Of a DNA stretch of 6,600 nucleotides, positions 6,183 through 6,600 are shown in pieces. The stretch comes from Methanothrix sp. (GTDB lineage Archaea; Halobacteriota; Methanosarcinia; Methanotrichales; Methanotrichaceae): the NCBI GenBank assembly GCA_011391755.1, contig JAABPZ010000083.1:1-6600 (forward strand), in the 5' to 3' direction. The translations under genes and the position numbers were made by a program. The notes under the pieces are model-generated. The model made no database searches, was not told where the DNA came from, and saw only the letters and a list, made by a program, of their open reading frames with translations. How positions within the stretch are numbered: the stretch's first letter is position 1; each line of letters starts with the position of its first letter.

Positions 6183-6600
6183 CCTCATTCGACTTCATTG
6201 CTCGTCTCTGGAATGGATTCGCCAAAAAAATGATAAGTGCAATCTTAGAACGGAAATACGGTAATAGAGATCTGGCACTCATATTTGTGCTCCTACTCTT
6301 GCTGGCGCTCTTGCTCTCGTATGCGGTAGCTTGGTCCCCTGTCTTGCCCTTCGACGCGAAGTCTTACGAGGAGTTGCAAGAACAAGCCAGCCCACTTTTC
6401 GACTGGCTGATGAGAGCGGTTAGTGCTCTTGGCGAAGCTGCGATTGCACTGATGCTGACTGCTATGGCCATGCTGACCTTTGCATTGAGACGCCAATGGC
6501 TAGAGGCGGTCTTTATGCTGGCGACAACCAGTAGCGTGCTGCTGGCTTTTGTAATCAAGGAGCTTATCCATAGAACACGTCCATTCCCTCTTAATCAAAA
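6161..6600 (+). CDS. PAP2-family membrane phosphatase (lipid phosphate phosphatase type), 3' end outside window
   Basis: 146 residues are visible and the frame runs off the right edge. The ATG at 6161 is the first codon after an in-frame TAA (6158-6160) and follows GGAG, so the gene overlaps the PLD-like gene by 22 bases. A later ATG at 6230 would remove 23 residues. Hydrophobic segments lie at about 38-58 (ALIFVLLLLLALLLSYAVAW), 90-109 and 114-132. Right after the third comes KELIHRTRP, with Lys133, Arg140 and Pro141 fitting KX6RP, the first of the three PAP2 signature motifs. The region before segment 2 (SPLFDWLMRAVSALGEAAIA) resembles the loop that precedes it in PAP2 proteins. The other two motifs (PSGH and SRxxxxxHxxxD) would lie beyond the window. 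Members remove phosphate from lipids such as phosphatidic acid, phosphatidylglycerol phosphate or polyprenyl diphosphate, usually at the outer face of the membrane. Overlap with a PLD gene suggests a lipid phosphate substrate, but this is inference. Confidence 0.85.
   Translation, partial: MALESALTSFDFIARLWNGFAKKMISAILERKYGNRDLALIFVLLLLLALLLSYAVAWSPVLPFDAKSYEELQEQASPLFDWLMRAVSALGEAAIALMLTAMAMLTFALRRQWLEAVFMLATTSSVLLAFVIKELIHRTRPFPLNQ

Noticed and set aside
6230..6232. ATG at 6230 as the start of the PAP2 gene
   Set aside because: The ATG at 6161 has a better ribosome site directly after an in-frame stop, and extends the frame with plausible sequence; 6230 remains a weaker alternative.
5791..6282. 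163-residue open frame on the minus strand
   Set aside because: It lies opposite the PLD-like and PAP2 genes, its translation shows no domain pattern, and the sense strand has clear conserved motifs.
6293..6558. Two minus-strand open frames at the right edge
   Set aside because: Both are opposite the membrane-segment coding region of the PAP2 gene and show no protein-like pattern.

Overview
The window holds two complete genes and two genes cut by its edges, all on the + strand. From left to right they are the C-terminal part of a giant cyclic beta-1,2-glucan synthase (NdvB/ChvB type, GH94 region), a 51-residue ribbon-helix-helix (RHH) DNA-binding protein, a 746-residue phospholipase D (PLD) superfamily protein, and the first 146 residues of a PAP2-type membrane phosphatase. 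Coding density is high, and the only non-coding stretches are 108 and 158 bases long.

The organism is probably an archaeon, perhaps a methanogenic euryarchaeon of middling GC content, but this is tentative. The hints are an archaeal-looking TATA element about 30 bases before the RHH start, the lack of a clear Shine-Dalgarno site there, frequent AGA/AGG (Arg) and ATA (Ile) codons, and GGTGG/GGAG-type ribosome sites. No ribosomal or informational gene is present to settle it, and a bacterial source cannot be excluded.

Region 1-3519: the glucan synthase is open at the left edge. Its N-terminal glycosyltransferase (GT84-like) and membrane parts lie upstream. The visible part contains the tail of a first beta-sandwich domain, a helical linker region, a second beta-sandwich domain and an (alpha/alpha)6 GH94 barrel with the DWND catalytic motif. 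Region 3520-3941: an AT-rich intergenic stretch has three inverted repeats and a TATA-like box in front of the small RHH gene, and a weak hairpin plus T-run lies after it. Region 3942-6600: the PLD-like gene and the PAP2 gene overlap by 22 bases and are almost certainly co-translated.

Taken together the window concerns the cell envelope: a surface glucan polymerase followed by a regulator and a two-gene phospholipid module. A PLD would release a phosphatidic-acid-type product, and a PAP2 enzyme could dephosphorylate it. If the host is an archaeon, the substrates would be ether lipids (archaetidic acid), which would make the pair more unusual. That the glucan synthase and the lipid module act together is inference from proximity only.
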